64,000 nucleotides of DNA from Zymoseptoria tritici IPO323 (GCF_000219625.1 NC_018215.1:992001-1056000); one strand, 5' to 3'; positions 1-11,905 are shown, numbered from the stretch's first letter. Program-made: numbers and translations. The notes: a model not told the origin generated them from the letters alone.

Positions 1-87
1 AGATCGAAGATTGAGACTCAGACCGGATCAGTTCACGATGCTGGGCAATGAGTTGCCGGACAATGTCAACGCTGGCAATCTGGTCGG

Positions 88-378
88 TCAGGGCAGGATT
101 CGGACGGGTGGTTCGCGGTCGAGATCGTTGTCGAGAAGAAGGTCTTTGGGATTGAGCAGGTCGCGCTCGAGGATGAGGAGTGAGAAGAGTGGGTACTGAT
201 TCCATTCGTCGTATGTACGGATGATCACGATCTTCGATGTTCGTGAGAAAAGAGAGCGTGGATTCGTCTGATTGAAAGCATGAAAAGTCGGGCTATGAAG
301 TACCCTCTTGGAGTGCGAAGCTCGAACGATGTTCACACTTTCAGTGTATAGATGGTCGTAGCACATACTACCGCCCAC
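88..378 (-). CDS. possible exon of an unidentified minus-strand gene
   Basis: An open frame of 96 codons on the minus strand with reasonable protein composition (for example the stretch IVIIRTYDEWNQYPLF). A second minus-strand frame from about 110 down to base 1 reads PNPALTDQIASVDIVRQLIA, which looks helical, so a gene may run off the left edge with a frame change or intron near 100-200. I recognise no family and cannot place a start codon or splice sites with confidence. It may equally be a chance open frame. Confidence 0.2.
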   Translation of the reverse strand: MGGSMCYDHLYTESVNIVRASHSKRVLHSPTFHAFNQTNPRSLFSRTSKIVIIRTYDEWNQYPLFSLLILERDLLNPKDLLLDNDLDREPPVRILP

Positions 379-1374
379 TCCAAGTCAAAGTGAGCTCGAA
401 GACCTCAACGAAAGGCTGTGTCTGTACGGTACGGTAGTCTCTGCGGCTGAACCATTCCATGTCGACCTTTATTGCTAACTTGACCTTTTACCGGGCAGTC
501 ATCCAGCCATTGAATCGCGTTTCGTAATGCTCCCCACTCCACCAACACAAAATTGCATCCGCCAAGGGCGGAGTCCAATACTTCCAAGCAACGACGGGCA
601 TAATGTTGAGTGCTGTGAGAGGTGGCGAAGAGGGAGAGGGCTACATTGTGTTGCCGCGAGATGGATGTGTTTGGAGGGAGAGATGATGTCCGACGAACTT
701 GTTGCCATCGTCGTACGAGCGAAGGTCCTACGCAGTACGATTAGCTATGTCGTGGCAAGCTTTTTGGACATCGGTATCAAATGCTGAGAGAAAGTGCATC
801 GGTGTCTCGATCATCGATGACTGTCAATTGTCCAGTGACCAGTGACAAGCGACAAGTGACAAGCGACAAGTGAAAATCGACAAGTGACAGGCGACAAGTG
901 ACAAGCCGCCAGCAGGTCGCGAATCGCCACATGCAGCATCGCGACACCCACCGAAGCGACGCTCCTTCCTGTTTGGGTGTCATCCATCCCGCATCCCACA
1001 CCACGCGGCCTCGGACACTTCGCCGCGGATAAAGTGCAGGAACGAGCTCCGCAAACGAGTGGGGTTCGTCTACGTACATGAGCTCGATCCTTCGACCCAG
1101 ACAAAGAGAACGACATTGACGTTTCGGAAGAAGACGTCGCTTCCTCATGGTCCTTTGCAAGATCAAAAGGTGTCTTTTCCATATAGTACAGAATTGTACC
1201 AACACCACCGCCATGCCGAAAAGTGGTTCCCTCCGTCTCTATCGTATCAAATTTCAAAGTCCCATGATTTTGCGCCGTCTAATGCCGCGCCATGCAAGAA
1301 AGGTGTGCTCAAAATTCCCAACGCCGGGAAATGTATTTAAATCCATCCACAACCCCATCTCGGTTGCCAACAAG
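379..1374. other. intergenic, no supported gene
   Basis: Several short overlapping open frames occur on both strands (for example 777-1257 minus), but none shows a family motif or a convincing start. The stretch holds the 14-bp minisatellite at 842-906 and the 3' flank of the desaturase gene that ends at 1375. Confidence 0.5.
842..906. repeat. 14-bp minisatellite, about 4.6 copies
   Basis: Direct repeats of the unit GTGACAAGCGACAA start at 842, 856, 870 (variant GTGAAAATCGACAA), 884 (variant GTGACAGGCGACAA) and a partial unit at 898. Each 14-mer is itself two degenerate halves built around GACAAG. It lies outside any supported gene. Confidence 0.85.
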
Positions 1375-3129
1375 CTAGTGAAGTCCAGACTCGCCCGTCT
1401 TGGCCATGTGGTTCTGACAAGCCAGCATCATCTTCGCCTGATCCGTGACCTGCTGTAATTTGCTCAACACATCTTTGTTGCCGTCCAGGAATCCCAGAAT
1501 CAGGTATTCAATCTTCGTCTCCTCGCAGAAGTCTTTTACGAGCGCTTGTAGTCTGCGGAGGTTGTGACGTGGAACGCGCGGGAAGAGGTGGTGCACGGCT
1601 TGGAATTGTAGTCCGCCGTGGATGAAGTCCAACCACTCCGGACAGGCGACATCCATCGTCGTCCGCAACTGGCGTTGAGCGAACGCTTCACTTGGTCCCA
1701 GGTCGGAGGTGCTGGTTCCCCAGTGCGAAAGGGTGATCTGCACGTGCAGCGGCATGGTGATGAGGTGGCTGACGAGCAGGAACACGGCGCGGTACCACCA
1801 AGTTGGGATATTGCGGTAGAGCAGCACGTAGAAGTAGAGGGTGATGTAGCAGCAAATGGCGGCGATTTCGGTCGGGCGGGTCCAGGCTGCGCTGCCTTTC
1901 GTGATGGTGCGTCGGGAGATGAGGTGAGTCCAGGAGAGGAAGTAGAGGTTGAAGCGCGCGACGGCCATGATGGGATAGTAGGTGTACTTTTGGTATTGGA
2001 CAGCGAAGTCGGCGGCGGCGTCCCAGATGAAGGGAAAGCGGTTGTAGTAGGAGGATTTGATCGAGGTGAAGAAGGCGGGTGAGGTGGAAAAGAGGGGCAC
2101 GTTTTGGATGTCCGGGTCGTGAACCTGTGAGATGTTGGTTAGATGGTGACGGATGTAGCATGAAGAGCTATGGAGCATACTGGATCGTTGGTCACGAAAT
2201 GATGGACATTGTGCGATGACTTCCACCAACCGATCGATAGACCGGAGCAGAAGTTGCCAATGAAGATTCCAATCAAGGAGTCGACCACAAAGTTGTGTGT
2301 GATACCGCGGTGGCCTGCATCGTGGGCGGTGAACTGTTCAGTGTTCGAATCAGCTAAACGCTCCGTGTGGCCACAGTTCTTCTTTAGGAACATACCATGA
2401 TTTGGTGCCACCAGAGACCCAAGAAGCAAGCGGAGACGGTGTAGTACTCCATCTTCAGGAAGAAGATGAAGAGCGCAAACAATGTGCAATACCGCGCCAT
2501 CTCCTTGCCATACTCGATGTAACGACAGTCGTAGTATCCCTCATCGAGCACACGCTGGTGAAGTGCGCGGAACCTGAGAGTGATATTGCGTTGTGTCGCG
2601 GCATCCAGCGAGGGGTATTTGGCAACATCGGCCGCAATCTCCTTCTCGATCTCATTCGTTGTGTAGGTCCCAGGCGTCATGTCCACCATCGATGCCTCAC
2701 TCAATATCTCCGAGCCCTTGGTCGTTGCATACGATTCTTTCGATTCCTTGTCTGCGCATTTCCTGAACTCTCCGCCTTGGATCGGCGGCACAAAGTTCTC
2801 CCAATCACCTTCGACTCGGCCGATGCGGAACTTGCTCATGCGCTTGAGGGTCGGTATGGAGTGGGATCTGAACAGGCACACACCCGTCAGCGATTGAAAC
2901 GATACACCAGCCGTTGCGCAGCGGATCCGGAGCGCGAGGGTGAAACAAACATGCTGAGCTCATCTGTTGCGTCTCTGCCAACCATGTGCTGAATGACCAG
3001 CCGACCACCGGGGTGAATCTGCTGCCATGCGTTGAGGCGGAGGACATCGTTCTGATAGATGACGAGAGTTTCGCCATTGGCGATGAGGCCTTCGATCTCT
3101 CGACGGGAGAATATGCGTCGTTCGGCCAT
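1375..3129 (-). CDS. delta-8 sphingolipid desaturase with N-terminal cytochrome b5 domain
   Basis: Front-end desaturase acting on the long-chain base of sphingolipids (glucosylceramide pathway, ER membrane). Four exons: 3129-2951, 2867-2396, 2333-2181 and 2124-1375, giving 517 residues; the three introns are 62, 56 and 83 nt with GT-AG ends. The cytochrome b5 part has HPGG at residues 39-42, and the first splice junction rebuilds ISHS, placing the second haem histidine at about 62. Three histidine boxes follow: HDAGH (221-225), HNVHH (258-262) and the QxxHH-type QAVHH (443-447), the last being the hallmark of front-end desaturases. The b5 fusion plus the DFIHGGLQFQ context fit fungal delta-8 sphingolipid desaturases better than acyl-CoA delta-9 enzymes. 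The ATG at 3129 is the first in frame before the b5 domain. Regiospecificity is inferred from family resemblance. Confidence 0.88.
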
Positions 3130-4843
3130 GGTGAATTATGGCGGATCGAACAAGAAAGAAACGTTGCAGCGGCGCAAAGGTGGTGTACGCTGAAAGAAGT
3201 GACCGACATTCAAAGAAGGGGTCCAAAGGCCCCTGTACATCTGAGGCTGCTTGCATTGTGCCTGTTTGCGAGGTGTTGTAGGCCGTGCTCAAGGACAGGT
3301 CGCCGACCCGACCGCTGTACGCGAAGCGAACACGCCCAATGAAGTCGCTCCGGGATGCTTGGCGAACGCCATCTTACCCTTGCGACAACCTGGGAACTGT
3401 TGGTCGGAGACACCAGGCTTGCACGGACGTAATTAGTACGAGATGCTGAGAAGGGTGTCGTATCGTGGAGTCAAAACGTACCTACGATCTGCGCCAGAGA
3501 TCGGAGGAATGTCGTTCGGAATTCACTCCGAACCCACTAAAGGCCCAGCCCCAGGTCACGCGAAATTGTGGCGGAGTCTTTTCTTTGGCTGGACCTGCAC
3601 ACTGGTCGTATGCAGTGCGCGTCGCATGATCTGTATCGCGATGCGGTAAAAGACTCAACCTCCAGTCAGATTCGGCTCGTTTTCGGCCCGCATTACTCCA
3701 GGGGTCCGCGAATTGCTACCAGGTGTATGCGTCGATGCGGCGAGCGCCAGAGTCGGGTTGTAGATCGAAGCCTTCTAGCGGCACACAAACCCCACGTGTC
3801 TGTTTGATGCACCGTTGAGCTGCTTGTCATCCATGAAAGAGCTTCTGGAGATTGCCGACGGTACACCCAGCCTGCCCTGCGCAGGATGCCAAAGCTGTTC
3901 ATCTTGCCCTAAAGCCAGTAGTGGCCACGCGCTGGAGATCACTATAGATCGCATGGGAGGCGAACCAGGCGTGGCCATTAATGCGGCCAGAAGAGGTCAT
4001 CCGGTGTGGATTGGGTCTTGAGAGGCACAGTCGAATGGAATTCAACGTGTGAAGTCCACGCGCCCGACGGCCGGCAATTGAACAGTGGGGGAGCTCCGCG
4101 ATGCACCTCGGTGTCCGCCGACGATCAGCTCAGTAGCGTCAGAGCCGACGAATGCCGCTCGAGAGGGCTGAAGCGGCCGGTCCTCGTCCCTGAGAACGAC
4201 CAGGGCAGCATTGAAATGAGATGACAGGCGAAGAAGGAGAAGAAGTGAGGTAGGTGAACGGTTTAAAGTTGACACACGAATAGAGTTCTTACTGCTGCCT
4301 TCTTGGCAGGGTGGTATGCTTGGTAATGGTCAGGGCACGTTGACGTATATTGGCTGATTGTGGACAAGAAGCTGGGAGCAACCTTGCGGCGATGTGAGGC
4401 CGATCGATAGTCTGCCCCTGCTCCTTTGGTGAGGTGACGTTGAAAGCTGCTTGAATCGCGGAACTGATGAAGCTGAGATGACTCGGCAAAGAGGTCGACA
4501 AGATCGTTTTCATTCTCCTTCAGCAAGCCGATCGGATCCGACTGTCGATGGAGACTCCGTATCCAAGGCATGGCGCGTGACGAGCCGTGAAGCCTTCTCG
4601 AGCGCCTTATCAACCCAAGGGTATGGTCGAATCTGCCAACACAATCCTTGCACCATATCGACAAATTGGCAATACAGCCCGCAGGAAGCTGTCTTTCAGT
4701 AGTCGGGCGATCGGCATGCATGGGTGTACGCGCGCTGGCGGCTGCGGCTGAGCCTGCGTGCAGCAGCGTCCAGGACTTCAGCCGCACGGAGAAGAGTGAT
4801 ACCATCACACTTTCACCATTCTTCACGCTCTCCTTGAGCAAAG
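3130..4843. other. intergenic, no supported gene
   Basis: This 1.7-kb stretch lies between the start of the desaturase and the start of the STAND pseudogene. The longest open frame (4263-4841, minus, 192 codons) has no recognisable motif and low-complexity composition. It probably contains both promoters. Confidence 0.5.
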
Positions 4844-7800
4844 ATGGCGGACGATAAGATCGGTGAGCTCCGGCAGGAGGCGCGGAAGCGATGTGTCGAA
4901 AATTGTGGCAAGGAAATTAAAGACCTACCGATGCCGACCACCACCGCAGAGCTCCTCAAGTCCGTCGAGAATCAGAACCGCGACTACAAGCATTTTCGAG
5001 GGAAGTCGACCACTCTCTTAAAGTGCTGAAGGCCGTAGTGACGCCCACCGAACTTGTTGGCAATCTGGCCGCTGGAGCCGCCTCTGCCGTGTTCCCTCCA
5101 AGCAGCATGTGCTTCGGTGCGGTCATGTACCTCATCGGTGCTGCTGGAGGCGACTCCGCTTCTCTGGATGCTATCGCAGAGCTATTGGACGTGCTCAAGG
5201 ATATCACCGTACGCCTGGCAGTGTACAACCAGGAAGACCTTTCCCGAGAGCTTCAGTATAAGCTTGCTGAGATCCTGACCACCGTCAGTGAGGTCTTTGC
5301 TCGGTCCACAAAGGTCGTCAAGGAAGGCGTTCTCCACAGGATGAAGGCATTTGGCAAGAATTTGCTGTTGGGTAATGACAGCACTATTCAGGATATGGCA
5401 CACCAGCGAACGAAGCTCAGATATTCATATGGGAGATTTTGTGATGACCTGACGTAGTTCGTACGACGCATCATCCATGGAATCTGCTGACCTTCCTGCC
5501 ATATGCTTCTAGGTTTGATGACCCGACTCGAGAAGCTCACATCGAGCGAAGACCGTCTAGTCGGTGCGGAGAAACTTGTGCAGGCAAAGCGGACTGGACG
5601 CAACGTCGAGGCTGTGTAGATGACGCTGACAGAGACCACCATTCATCTGCAGGAGATGAGCCTCACGCAGAATCAGATGGCCCACGGAGTTGGACAAATC
5701 CTCAATGCTCTAGAGGACACTAAGGGTAAGGTGAAGCAAGAACATGATGTGAAATACATGGAGACTATCAACCGAGTCTTGAAGCCATCAGTGTCGCCGC
5801 AGGAACGATTTGATGAAATCCGACGCGAGCACATTGAGCACTCGGGTGACTGGATCTGCTCAGAGGAGGCCTTTACGGCCCGGGTAACTGGCCAGGCTCC
5901 CATTCTCTGGATTTCTGGCATGTCTGGAAGTGGCAAATCTTTCCTCACATACACCATGATCGACCACATAAAGACGAAGTTTGCTGATGAAGAGGGCTCC
6001 GCAGGTCGTACTTCGGTCGGATTTACTTTCTTCAGAGACAATAAGGATCAGACCCGCTCATTCGAACAAGCACCGCGCGATGTTGCCTTTCAGCTCGCAC
6101 AGACGGATGAATCATATGCGAAACACATATGCGAGTGTGTGTATAATGAAAGTGATGTCGCTACTATCCGTAGCGCCTGGCAACGCTTGTTTGTAGACTT
6201 CTTCTTGGAAAGCGATCAAACCGACAGCTCAGCATTCATTCTGTTTGATGGCATGGATGAGGCCTCTCCGGAAGGGCGCGAGACCTTTTTGGAGCTCCTC
6301 AAAGACGTAGAAATTGCAGGAACTTCCTCACGCTTGCGAGTTGGGATGCTTGGTCACCCACAAATCCTGGATGACATCGCTGATATCCTGGAGCAGCAGG
6401 TACCGTGAGTGGAGTGGTAGCCATCACTCGTGCCTGAACACCGCGGCTGATACACTTTGTCTTCATGCGTCTAAGCATATCGAGGTCAGCTCCGAGAAGA
6501 ATGGTCAGGACATTGCCCAATCTTCCGAAGCCAGCATGTCCAAATCAAGAACGCTCAAACAGCTGTCCCAGAATTTGAAGGATGAGATAAAACAGACGCT
6601 AACAGAAAAGGGCAATGAAATGTTCATGTGGGCTCGATTGATGATCTCGGAGCTTTCCGAAACGAGTCGGGCTTCTACTATCAGAGATGCTCTCAACAGT
6701 GCACCAAAGGGCCTTACGGCGATGCTCCGGCACGTTTTACTCGGAATCCCGCTGCCATCAAAGATCCGCAAGATGCAGAGGATCTCAACGATATGCTCAT
6801 GTGGGTCACACTCGCGAAGAGGCCCCTATCGCTTGACGAGCTCGACGCTATGCTCCGCCTGAAATATCTAGACGGCGAAGGCGTCCTCAATCTCGAGGGC
6901 AAGTTACTCATACAATTTGCCAACGTTTTCACCCTGACCCGCGAGGATACCTTGACGACTGCAGATTTGCAAGCTCAAAGAAAATCCACACAGGAGAAGA
7001 GGATGAAGACGCTATAGCGGGCGCGAACGTCGACGAAGAGGACGGTCTGGACGATGTGGAGAACGATACGGAGTTCAGCTCAAATCCTGCTACCACTTCA
7101 GTCGGCTTTGTACACCCATCAATCTCTGACTTCTTCAAAGATCGTAAGCAAGGCAAAATCAATGCTGGGGTAGACGCACCGGCGATTGGCGTCCATGTGG
7201 AAGAGGCGGCGCTATCGACCACGAAAACGTGTCTCGATCTCGAGGATGCGCTCCTGGACCGGATGGACCAAGCGGTGAGCCTGCGGCCATACGCGGAGCA
7301 TTTAGAAGATCTTGACCAGACTCGGATTGATGAAACGAACAAGATCGAGATTGGCTCCACCCTTGTGAAGATCCTGCGAGACGATGAGATTATCTCAACG
7401 TGGAGTAGAGAGCGAGATTGCCTTTGGTTTCGTCCCACTACTGCCTCCCGCATTCTACCGTGGGTGCTTGAATCCAGTGTATTGGCTAAGATTCCGGATG
7501 ACACAGCGACGTGGTTGAAGTCAAGCGAGATCAGCCCTATAGAACTCTTCGAGCTCGCCGTGCGCTTTTCTGCAACTCGTTGGCTGGAGCCTGGAGGGGA
7601 GAACTGGAACATCAAGGCTGTATCGAGAGATGTTGCGGTGTACCTGCAAATGAAGAGTACGGTTGCATTCCCTGCTTCATCGAAACATCTCCACTAACCA
7701 ACCAGCTCCAGACGGTGCGGTAATAGAGGAGGAGCCAGATTTGAGCCAGGAGCAGATCATCGCAGGCGCCGAATGAGCAGGCTTTGAGCAAACTGCCGAC

Positions 7801-8969
7801 TCCCATCGCTTCCTCGCAGACACCCTTCGCATGAACGGCCACTTCGATGCGGCACTTGAATATTTCCAAAAAGGCTCTGGAAATCAATCCCCAATCATGG
7901 CTGGCGCAGTCCGGAATTGCGACCATATACCGAGCACAAGGTAAGATTATGGACTGCATCAAGATGAGCGAAGACGTGCTCAGCAAGCGGGAATCGAGAA
8001 CGAAAAGGCTGGGAAGGATAAACGAACGCAACTAAGCGGGGTGTACGTGGACTTAGCCGAGTGTTTTCAGGAGTTGGCCGCCTCGATCGACCACCTGGAC
8101 GGGCAGAACCTGCCGAAGGCGGACCTCGTGAATTTCGTCAAGATCAAACCAAATATTTCTCAGTACTACCTCGAGGCTTTCGCGTCAACATCTGCCAACG
8201 GCGACCAGGAATGCGACTGCGACTACATCGCAAACTCCGTGAGAGAGCTACATTTTCTCGCCAACTTTGGAGTCCATGTCGCAGATGCGGACGGACTGGG
8301 TGCGGAGCAGCAAAGCAATGACCGGGAAACTCGCTTTGGACTACGTCCTCCACTGGCCTATATGCAGACGACCATGAACATCTTGGTCGAAGCGGCCAAG
8401 GTCCCCGTGGACAATGGTCACACAGTCCTGATATCTTGCCTCACAGTATTTGACACGCCGGACGAGGACTTCTTCAAGTGCATTGCAGAGGCTTCCAAAG
8501 CCGCTGATCGGATGAATTGGCTAGAAGGTGTGTACCGCGAAGCGATTGTCGCCGCCACACGGGGCCGCGAACACGTTGCGGCCGCAGGATTGCACCTATG
8601 TCTTGCTGAGTTGTACGTGAGCTTCAGCAACGAGCCTGACAAAGCCATTTGCATCTGGGAGCTCAGCGGCACGGAGGGGTTGGACTCGATTAAGCTGGAG
8701 ACCATGATCGTCTGACTCCGTCAGTGGGCTCTGAATCGGCTCGCAAAGTACTGTCTTCGCGCTTTGCTGGCAGATGAAGGTCAGGCTGGGCTACTCGTTT
8801 CTGAAATGGAGTAAGTCGTTGCCTGGAGACGAAGACTGCCTTCCAAGGATATGGCGAGCTATCTTGCGTTCTGGTACCGTACTCGCGGCCGTGTCGACGA
8901 AGCCCAGCAGCTGGTCCGGCCCAATGTCAAAGATTCGGTGTTGCTCTTCTCGGATGACGACCCAACAAA

Positions 8970-8977
8970 TGATCAAT
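8970..8977. repeat. left target-site duplication of the hAT insertion (TGATCAAT)
   Basis: The 8 bases directly before the left terminal repeat equal the 8 bases directly after the right one at 11906-11913. Eight base pairs is the diagnostic length for hAT elements. Removing the element and one copy rejoins the STAND reading frame as DDDPTND-QSAIFDSS. Confidence 0.95.
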
Positions 8978-8997
8978 CAGTGCTCTTCATGGTGTGG
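8978..8997 (+). repeat. left terminal inverted repeat of hAT
   Basis: Begins CAGTGCTCTTCATGGT; pairs with 11886-11905 with one mismatch in 20 (position 17, G versus C). Confidence 0.93.
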
Positions 8998-9017
8998 TTA
9001 CCGGTGGAGGTAGGGCT

Positions 9018-9057
9018 CTCACCACCACCACCAACAGCCGGTAAATCACTCACCAAC
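9018..9057 (+). repeat. subterminal direct repeat, left copy
   Basis: The sequence starts CTCACCACCACCACCAACAG and continues through an AAATC...CTCACCA segment; a near copy lies at 11804-11841 in the same orientation, not inverted. It is a direct subterminal repeat inside the hAT element. Confidence 0.7.
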
Positions 9058-9268
9058 TGCACCAAATGGTGACCATTACCGGATTAGGAAGGAGCTCAAA
9101 AAATAAGGCCCAAACGCCTCAAATTAATGGTGTATCTGCTGGTGTATTTGCTAGTGTTATATCGTCAATTTTCTTATGCTCTTGAACGGCTCTTAATAAA
9201 CCAATAGTGCCCTTCTTCGTATATTCATATTGCACCACCTCTTAATCCTTATTAAATGCCATTGTTCC

Positions 9269-11637
9269 TTATGTTGGTGGTCCGTACCAGCTTCTTAAAC
9301 AGTTGCACGCCTCGATAATATCCTCTTGCAGACAAGAACGGCGGTATCCAACAAGATCCCTACCAGCTAAGAAGGCTCGTTCGTCCTCATCACTCATAAT
9401 TGGAATAGCCAGTGTGTCAAACGCCATACGAGCGAGCTCTGGCTCTGTGTAGCGGCGTTCAAACCAGTATTAAAGGAGGTCGAGGGGCTCGGTTAGTGTG
9501 TCTTGTATGCAGTCGGTGGAGATGTAGTTATCGAGGGGATCAACGCGTGCGAAGGGGGTGTTGAGTTTACGTCGTTTGAAGTCGCGGAGGTGTTCGTAAA
9601 GGTCGTCGCTCTCGAGAGCGCGTGCGGTAGAAGGAGCGGTGGAAGGAGCGGTAGAAGGAGCGGTAGAAGGGCGGTAGTCACTAATCCAAAGGTCAATAAC
9701 AAGCTCTCGAACCTGCTTAATATAGCCCTATTGTTCAGCGGTGCCATGAAGCCAAATATCCTCGAACCAGCCCATCTTCAATGTCGGATTAAGGACGACG
9801 GCAGCATACACTATTAGCATCTTATCAGCGAGTTTCCAATACTTCTCAGCCTTCAGCCATACGTAGTCACAGCAAGCTAAGAGGTAGCTAAACTGCTCAT
9901 CCACCAGGGCTTCTTCTTTGAATTCAGCTAAGAACTTAGAGGTGTAGTCCAGCGTGAACTACAGAGTTGGATACCACTCGAAGAGGTGCTTCCTGTTGCC
10001 CTAAGTAGTCATTGTAGTAAGTTCGAAGACGTAGAGGGCGTTGTAAAGTCGGTCAATCTACTACCAATCATTCGCGGTAAGGGTGTTGTCTCGGACGGTG
10101 CGGTCGGTTCGGAAGAGCCTGCAGAACTCTATAAGGCGTTCCCTTACACTCCACGCTCGGCCGAGCATGTAGTAGAAGGAGTTCCAGCGTGTGGAGTTGT
10201 CTTGGATGAGCTGTGAGGGTGTAGTTAGTTAAAGGAAGAAGGTGTATACACATCTTAAAGTTAGTATTCTTGGCGGGGGTTGCGGCTCTGCGGGGACGGC
10301 CGAAATTCTGACGGCTGCTCCCTAGCGTGTAGGGGAGCCAATCAGAGCAGCCGCTAACGAATTTCGGCCGTTCCCGCACAGCTCGAGCTCCACTAGCGTC
10401 AAATCTCGAGATTCTCAAAACTTCCAAGGTTGGATTCACTTACCTTCAAATCATTAAACATCACCGCCGCACCACTACACCGAACCTCCATAAACGACTC
10501 CATCCTCTGCGTCGACGCCCTTATCCACCGGATGATGTTGTAGAGCTTTCCAATCGCTCCGCGGTCACGCCAGAACGTCTCCACCGCCTCGAGAGCACCC
10601 TTCTCGACCTGCCGCTCCAATTCCTTCATCACTTTACCACTGCCCTTGCCGAGCAACATAGCCTTAGCAATAAGGTTGTTAATGTAGCCAAGGCACCGGA
10701 GCCGCTTGCCCTTGCGCCATTTGGCGGTACGGTTTAGATACAGGTGCTTCAGGACCGCATCGATAGCAGGGTCGTTGTTGGAGCCATTGTCGGCCATAAA
10801 GTATCCGGTACGTTTCTCAATGCTATATTCCTTAATAACCTCCAACAGCAGCACAGAGATATTAACACCAGTGTGCTCGCCACGAATCCTTCTGAACGCC
10901 AGTCTCTCGGTCCTCCTTTTACCGCCCTTGTCGACGAAGTGAGCGGATACACTAAACATCGCATATCCATTTGGACTCGTCCAGCCGTCGAACGAGATAT
11001 GCACATTGCTCAGTGCTTCCTTTAACTCCAACCTTAACGCCTCCTTCCGAGCCTGATACTCAGCCATCACCCACCTCCGAATCGTCGAAGAAGCGCGAGG
11101 AAGATAGCCTGCGAGGCCCTTGTTCATGAAGGATACAAGAGCTCGGAAGTACTCGTTTTCGAGCATGTGGAAGGCGATATGGCAATACACAATCCAACGC
11201 ACAAGGAGGTGCTTAAAGCGGTCCAGACTGTTGCTCGTTACCACCGACACTATGGAGGTAACCAGGCCCTTGTAAGCTTCCTTCTTCACTTGACACCCAT
11301 CCTTATCGACGCCATAAGTCTTCAGAAGGTGTGTTAAGGGGCCTTGATTGCCATTAAGCACCGGCAACACCTGCTTCCTTCTCTCGCTCTCACAGAGGTA
11401 GCAATAGTAGTGCGATTCACCGGTCACTAGATGCACCAGCTGCTCGCCATGGTTCCATATCTCGCTCTTGCGCTTCCGGAGGCTCTTGCTACTTGCGAAC
11501 TCAATCCAACGCATGTATTTCACGCCATTAATAGCCAAGTGGTCAGGCAATAAGGGCTTGTCGAAGAGGGGGTTTGAGGGATTAAGGACGATAGCATCCG
11601 TAGTGCCGGTGGAGGTAATTAGCCATTAGAAGGGCAT
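9269..11637 (-). pseudogene. hAT transposase with seven RIP-type stop codons
   Basis: Two-exon transposase: exon 1 11637-10444 (398 codons) and exon 2 10210-9269 (314 codons), joined across an intron with donor GTAAGT at 10443 and acceptor CACAG ending at 10211. Features: a BED-like zinc finger (CYLC followed by a TH...HL-type histidine region), the hAT-typical NVHISFDGWTS stretch, QDNSTRWNS just after the intron, a Thr-rich APST repeat (9628-9674), and the C-terminal hAT dimerisation block (LARMAFDTLAIPIMS, then EACNCLRSW). The frame is fully open except for seven internal stops: TAA at 11628 and 9472; TAG at 10063, 10060, 10003, 9961 and 9730. There is no TGA stop and no frameshift. All seven fit CAA/CAG glutamine codons mutated C to T, as expected for RIP. 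Confidence 0.9.
10287..10382. repeat. imperfect 96-bp hairpin (inverted repeat) inside the transposase intron
   Basis: Left arm 10287-10320 (contains CGGGGACGGCCGAAATTC and CGGCTGCTC) pairs with right arm 10345-10382 (GAGCAGCCG and GAATTTCGGCCGTTCCCG). The loop is about 24 bp. It is GC-rich compared with the surrounding AT-rich intron and may be a small MITE-like insertion. I found no clear flanking target duplication. Confidence 0.75.
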
Positions 11638-11803
11638 AGTTTTGGTGCATCAAGAGGTGATAAATGAGGTGGTAAATAAGGGCAATGGCAAGGGCTGGTA
11701 TACAACAACAACGCGTGAAAAGGAGGTTTACGGCTTGGCCGTATATCCATTAATCCTATTGGTTCGGAGCCATTTCCGCTGGTTACCGGTATACACGTGA
11801 ATC

Positions 11804-11841
11804 CTCACCACCACCACCAACAGACGAGAAATCGCTCACCA
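11804..11841 (+). repeat. subterminal direct repeat, right copy
   Basis: Near copy of 9018-9057 in the same orientation, close to the right end of the hAT element. Confidence 0.7.
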
Positions 11842-11885
11842 TACCAACCGGTAACCGCACCAACCACCACCATTAACCAAATCCA

Positions 11886-11905
11886 CCAGACCATGAAGAG
11901 CACTG
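11886..11905 (-). repeat. right terminal inverted repeat of hAT
   Basis: Reverse complement begins CAGTGCTCTTCATGGT, matching the left end at 8978. Confidence 0.93.

Larger units (their letters stand above)
8978..11905 (-). mobile_element. hAT-superfamily DNA transposon, 2928 bp, inserted in the STAND gene
   Basis: A complete class II element. Terminal inverted repeats begin CAGTGCTCTTCATGGT at both ends (19 of the first 20 bases match), an 8-bp target duplication TGATCAAT flanks it, and it encodes a hAT transposase on the minus strand (9269-11637). The CAGTG start, 8-bp duplication and transposase with a hAT C-terminal dimerisation region agree. Both ends carry copies of the motif GGTTACCGG or its complement (near 8997, 9074, 11781 and 11848), the kind of subterminal repeat that transposases bind. 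The transposase is inactivated by stops, so the copy is non-autonomous now, but the intact duplication suggests that insertion is not ancient. Confidence 0.95.

Noticed and set aside
4263..4841. 192-codon minus-strand ORF
   Set aside because: No domain, no conserved motif, biased composition; it overlaps the start region of the STAND gene.
5441..5512. Frame break in the Goodbye domain
   Set aside because: A 72-nt intron with donor GTGATG and acceptor CTAG restores the frame exactly (GRF-C-LMTRLEKL), so it is not a lesion. The same holds for 6400-6475 and 7657-7711.
10258..10443. Reading the transposase straight through to the stop at 10399 as its natural end
   Set aside because: A GTAAGT donor at 10443 and an acceptor at 10211 join to QDNSTRWNS and the hAT C-terminal domain, so the stop lies in an intron.
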